DNA from: Patiria miniata
Lineage: Eukaryota; Echinodermata; Asteroidea; Valvatida; Asterinidae
NCBI RefSeq assembly: GCF_015706575.1
Contig: NW_024037060.1
Span: 4,123,686-4,187,685 of the forward strand
Direction of reading: 5' to 3'
DNA length: 64,000 nucleotides
Each line of letters starts with the position of its first letter. Within the stretch, counting starts at the first letter, position 1. The notes under the pieces were generated by a model. That model worked only from the letters and a program-made list of their open reading frames with translations, had not been told where the DNA came from and searched no databases. A program made the position numbers and the translations under genes. Shown here piece after piece: positions 60,901 through 64,000 of this stretch.

Positions 60901-63900
60901 GGTCATCAAAAATACAGATTTTTGGCCAAAAAATCCAACTTCACGAAACTAAGCCAAATGTTCACACAAGGTGAGTAGATGCCAGAAATAAATCCCCAAG
61001 AGATTTCAGCTCACTACAGTCAATATCGGGAAGAAGAAAACAAATATTTCAGTTTTTTACCAAAACTGGTCCCAATCTGAAAAGTTTTCCATATCAGCAG
61101 TCATCAAAAATACTGATTTTTGGCCAAAAAAATCCAACTTCACGAAACTAAGCCAAATGTTCACACAAGGTGAGTAGATGCCAGAAATGAATACCCAAGA
61201 TATTTCAGTTTACTACAGTCAGGATCCGGGAAGAAAATAAACATTTCAGTTTTTTTTACCCAAAATGGTTCAAATCTGAAAAGTTTTCGATATCCGTGGT
61301 CATGAAAAAAGCTGATTTTGAGCCCAAAAATCCAACTTCACGAAACTAAGCCAAATGTTCACACAAGGTGAGTAGATGCCAGAAATGAATCCCCAAGAGA
61401 TTTCAGCTCACTACAGTCAGGATCCAGGAAGAAAACAAACATTTAACTTTTTCACCAAAAATGGTTCAAATCTGAAAAGTTTTCCATATCCGCGGTCATG
61501 AAAAAAAACTGATTTTTGGCCCAAAAATCCAACTTCACAAAAAATAAGCCAAATGTTCACACAAGGTGAGTAGATGCCAGAAATGAAATCCCCAAGAGAT
61601 TTCAGCTCACTACAGTCAAGATCCGGGAAGAAAACAAACATTTCAGGTTTTTACCCAAAATGGTTCAAATCTGAAAAGTTTTCCATATCCGCGGTCATGG
61701 AAAAAAACAGATTTTGGGCAAAAAAATCCAACTTCACGAAACTAAGCCAAATGTTCACACAAAGTGAGTAGATGCCAGAAATGAATCCCCAAGAGATTTA
61801 AGCTCACTACAGTCAGGATCCAGGAAGAAAACAAACATTTAACTTTTCACCAAAAATGGTTCAAATCTGAAAAGTTTTCCATATCCGCGGTCATGAAAAA
61901 AAACTGATTTTTGGCCCAAAAATCCAACTTCACAAAAAATAAGCCAAATGTTCACACAAGGTGAGTAGATGCCAGAAATGAATCCCCAAGAGATTTCAGC
62001 TCACTACAGTCAGGATCCGGGAAGAAAACAAACATTTCAGGTTTTTACCCCAAAATGGTTCAAATCTGAAAAGTTTTCCATATCCGCGGTCATGGAAAAA
62101 AACAGATTTTGGGCAAAAAAAATCCAACTTCACGAAAACTAAGCCAAATGTTCACACAAAGTGAGTAGATGCCAGAAATGAATCCCCAAGAGATTTCAGC
62201 TCACTAAAGTCAGGATCCGGAAAGAAAACAAACATTTCAGGTTTTTACCCAAAATGGTTCAAATCTGAAAAGTTTTCCATATCCGCGGTCATGAAAAAAA
62301 CAGATTTTGGGCAAAAAAATCCAACTTCACGAACTAAGCCAAATGTTCACACAAGGTGAGTAGATGCCAGAAATGAATCCCCAAGAGATTTCAGCTCACT
62401 AAAGTCAGGATCCGGGAAGAAAACAAACATTTCAGGTTTTTACCCAAAATGGTTCAAATCTGAAAAGTTTTCCATATCCGCGGTCATGAAAAAAACAGAT
62501 TTTGGGCAAAAAAATCCAACTTCACGAAACTAAGCCAAATGTTCACACAAGGTGAGTAGATGCCAGAAATGAATCCCCAAGAGATTTCAGCTCACTGAAG
62601 TCAGGATCCGGGAAGAAAACAAACATTTCAGGTTTTTACCCAAAATGGTTCAAATCTGAAAAGTTTTCCATATCCGCGGTCATGAAAAAAAAACAGATTT
62701 TGGGCAAAAAAATCCAACTTCACGAAACTTAAGCCAAATGTTCACACAAGGTGAGTAGATGCCAGAAAAGAATCCCCAAGAGATTTCAGCTCACTAAAGT
62801 CAGGATCCGGGAAGAAAAACAAACATTTCAGGTTTTTACCCAAAATGGTTCAAATCTGAAAAGTTTTCCATATCCCGCGGTCATGAAAAAAACAGATTTT
62901 GGGCAAAAAAATCCAACTTCACGAAACTAAGCCAAATGTTCACACAAGGTGAGTAGATGCCAGAAATGAATCCCCAAGAGATTTCAGCTCACTAAAGTCA
63001 GGATCGGGGAAGGAAGAAAACAAACATTTCAGGTTTTTACCCAAAATGGTTCAAATCTGAAAAGTTTTCCATATCCGCGGTCATGAAAAAAACAGATTTT
63101 GGGCAAAAAAATCCAACTTCACGAAACCTAAGCCAAATGTTCACACAAGGTGAGTAGATGCCAGAAATGAATCCCCAAGAGATTTCAGCTCACTAAAGTC
63201 AGGATCCGGGAAGAAAACAAACATTTCAGGTTTTTACCCAAAATGGTTCAAATCTGAAAAGTTTTCCATATCCGCGGTCATGAGAAAAAAACAGATTTTG
63301 GGCAAAAAAAATCCAACTTCACGAAACCTAAGCCAATGTTCACACAAGGTGAGTAGATGCCAGAAATGAATCCCCAAGAGATTTCAGCTCACTAGTCAGG
63401 ATCCGGGAAGAAAACAAACATTTCAGGTTTTTACCCAAAATGGTTCAAATCTGAAAAGTTTTCCATATCCGCGGTCATGAAAAAAAACAGATTTTGGGCA
63501 AAAAAATCCAACTTCACGAAACTTAGCCAAATGTTCACACAAAGGTGAGTAGATGCCAGAAAAGAATCCCCAAGAGATTTCAGCTCACTAAAGTCAGGAT
63601 CCGGGAAGAAAACAAACATTTCAGGTTTTTACCCAAAATGGTTCAAATCTGAAAAGTTTTCCATATCCGCGGTCATGAAAAAAACTGATTTTGGGCAAAA
63701 AAATCCAACTTCACGAAACTTAAGCCAAATGTTCACACAAGGTGAGTAGATGCCAGAAAAGAATCCCAAGAGATTTCAGCTCACTAAAGTCAGGATCCGG
63801 GAAAAGAAAACAAACATTTCAGGTTTTTACCCAAAATGGTTCAAATCTGAAAAGTTTTCCATATCCGCGGTCATGAAAAAAACAGATTTTTGGGCAAAAA

Positions 63901-64000
63901 AATCCAACTTCACGAAACTAAGCCAAATGTTCACACAAGGTGAGTAGATGCCAGAAATGAATCCCCAAGAGATTTCAGCTCACTAAAGTCAGGATCCGGG
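33985..64000 (+). repeat. Satellite array, about 150 monomers of 195-196 bp
   Basis: The word GTGAGTAGATGCCAGAAATG recurs at spacings of 195-196 (34099, 34295, 34491, 34686 and so on) without a break to the window end. Each monomer has the order: AAGGTGAGTAGATGCC, AGAGATTTCAGCTCACTA, GTCAGGATCCGGGAAG, CATTTCAG, TGGTTCAAATCTGAAAAG, CATATCCGCGGTCATG, an A-run, GATTTTGGGC or GATTTTTGGCC, AATCCAACTTCACGAAACTA, and GCCAAATGTTCACAC. Two classes exist: A (CAGTTTTTTACCAAAAATGG with CTGATTTTTGGCC), dominant to about 43.1 kb, and B (CAGGTTTTTACCCAAAATGG with CAGATTTTGGGC), dominant later. All open frames in the array (60-83 codons) come from the monomer and do not keep frame. No host gene is visible inside. 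Confidence 0.97.

Noticed and set aside
34107-63947. About 25 open frames of 60-83 codons with sequences like NPQEISAHYSQDPG
   Set aside because: They are translations of the satellite monomer. The 195/196-bp length shifts frame between units and most units have an in-frame TAG; no start or splice context supports a gene.
33985-64000. Regular repeats suggesting a CRISPR array
   Set aside because: Units are 195-196 bp, contiguous, with no variable spacers, and the sequence is eukaryotic.

Overview
This is a window of eukaryotic nuclear DNA. The one well-supported gene has small phase-matched exons with GT-AG introns, and the rest is intron- or intergenic-type DNA full of inverted-repeat elements, poly-G/poly-C tracts and tRNA-derived SINE pieces. 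The SINE at about 24.0-24.3 kb, the poly-G-bordered insertions and the (ATTGAA)-type LINE tails resemble repeats known from marine deuterostomes. An echinoderm or a relative (hemichordate, amphioxus) is my best guess, but nothing here fixes the species.

Layout. 1-22 kb: no gene I can support. It holds short non-autonomous DNA transposons: a hAT-like MITE at 1886-2172 with an 8-bp target duplication, two copies of a TTAA-flanked piggyBac-like MITE (3699-4123 and 12818-13243), a long-arm foldback family (5112-5614, 8989-9620, plus a fragment), and a nested pair (14753-15504 inside 14549-16031). Poly-G/C-bordered insertions and simple repeats lie between them. 22.3-23 kb: two small uncertain ORFs in opposite directions; one resembles an exon for a small secreted cysteine-containing peptide.

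25.9-33.7 kb, minus strand: eleven exons of one gene. All ten junctions keep phase and together they give 607 residues plus a stop. The protein is an array of ribonuclease-inhibitor-type leucine-rich repeats, a linker, one RRM-like domain with RNP2- and RNP1-like motifs, and a charged helical tail. The 5' end of the gene is not seen. Two minisatellites in this gene (about 27.65-28.36 kb and 24.9-25.96 kb) are built from tandem copies of the 3' halves of its own exons plus the adjoining DNA. The intron between exons 1 and 2 as numbered here also holds a perfect 44-bp hairpin.

33.98-64.0 kb: an unbroken satellite array, roughly 150 head-to-tail monomers of about 195-196 bp, running off the window end. 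It starts some 350 bp from the first visible exon, just beyond a tRNA-derived SINE relic, so the array is either inside an intron of the gene or has cut it off from its 5' part. The array has two sequence classes, multi-monomer duplications and truncated monomers. Almost every monomer carries a consensus 5' splice-site sequence on the plus strand.
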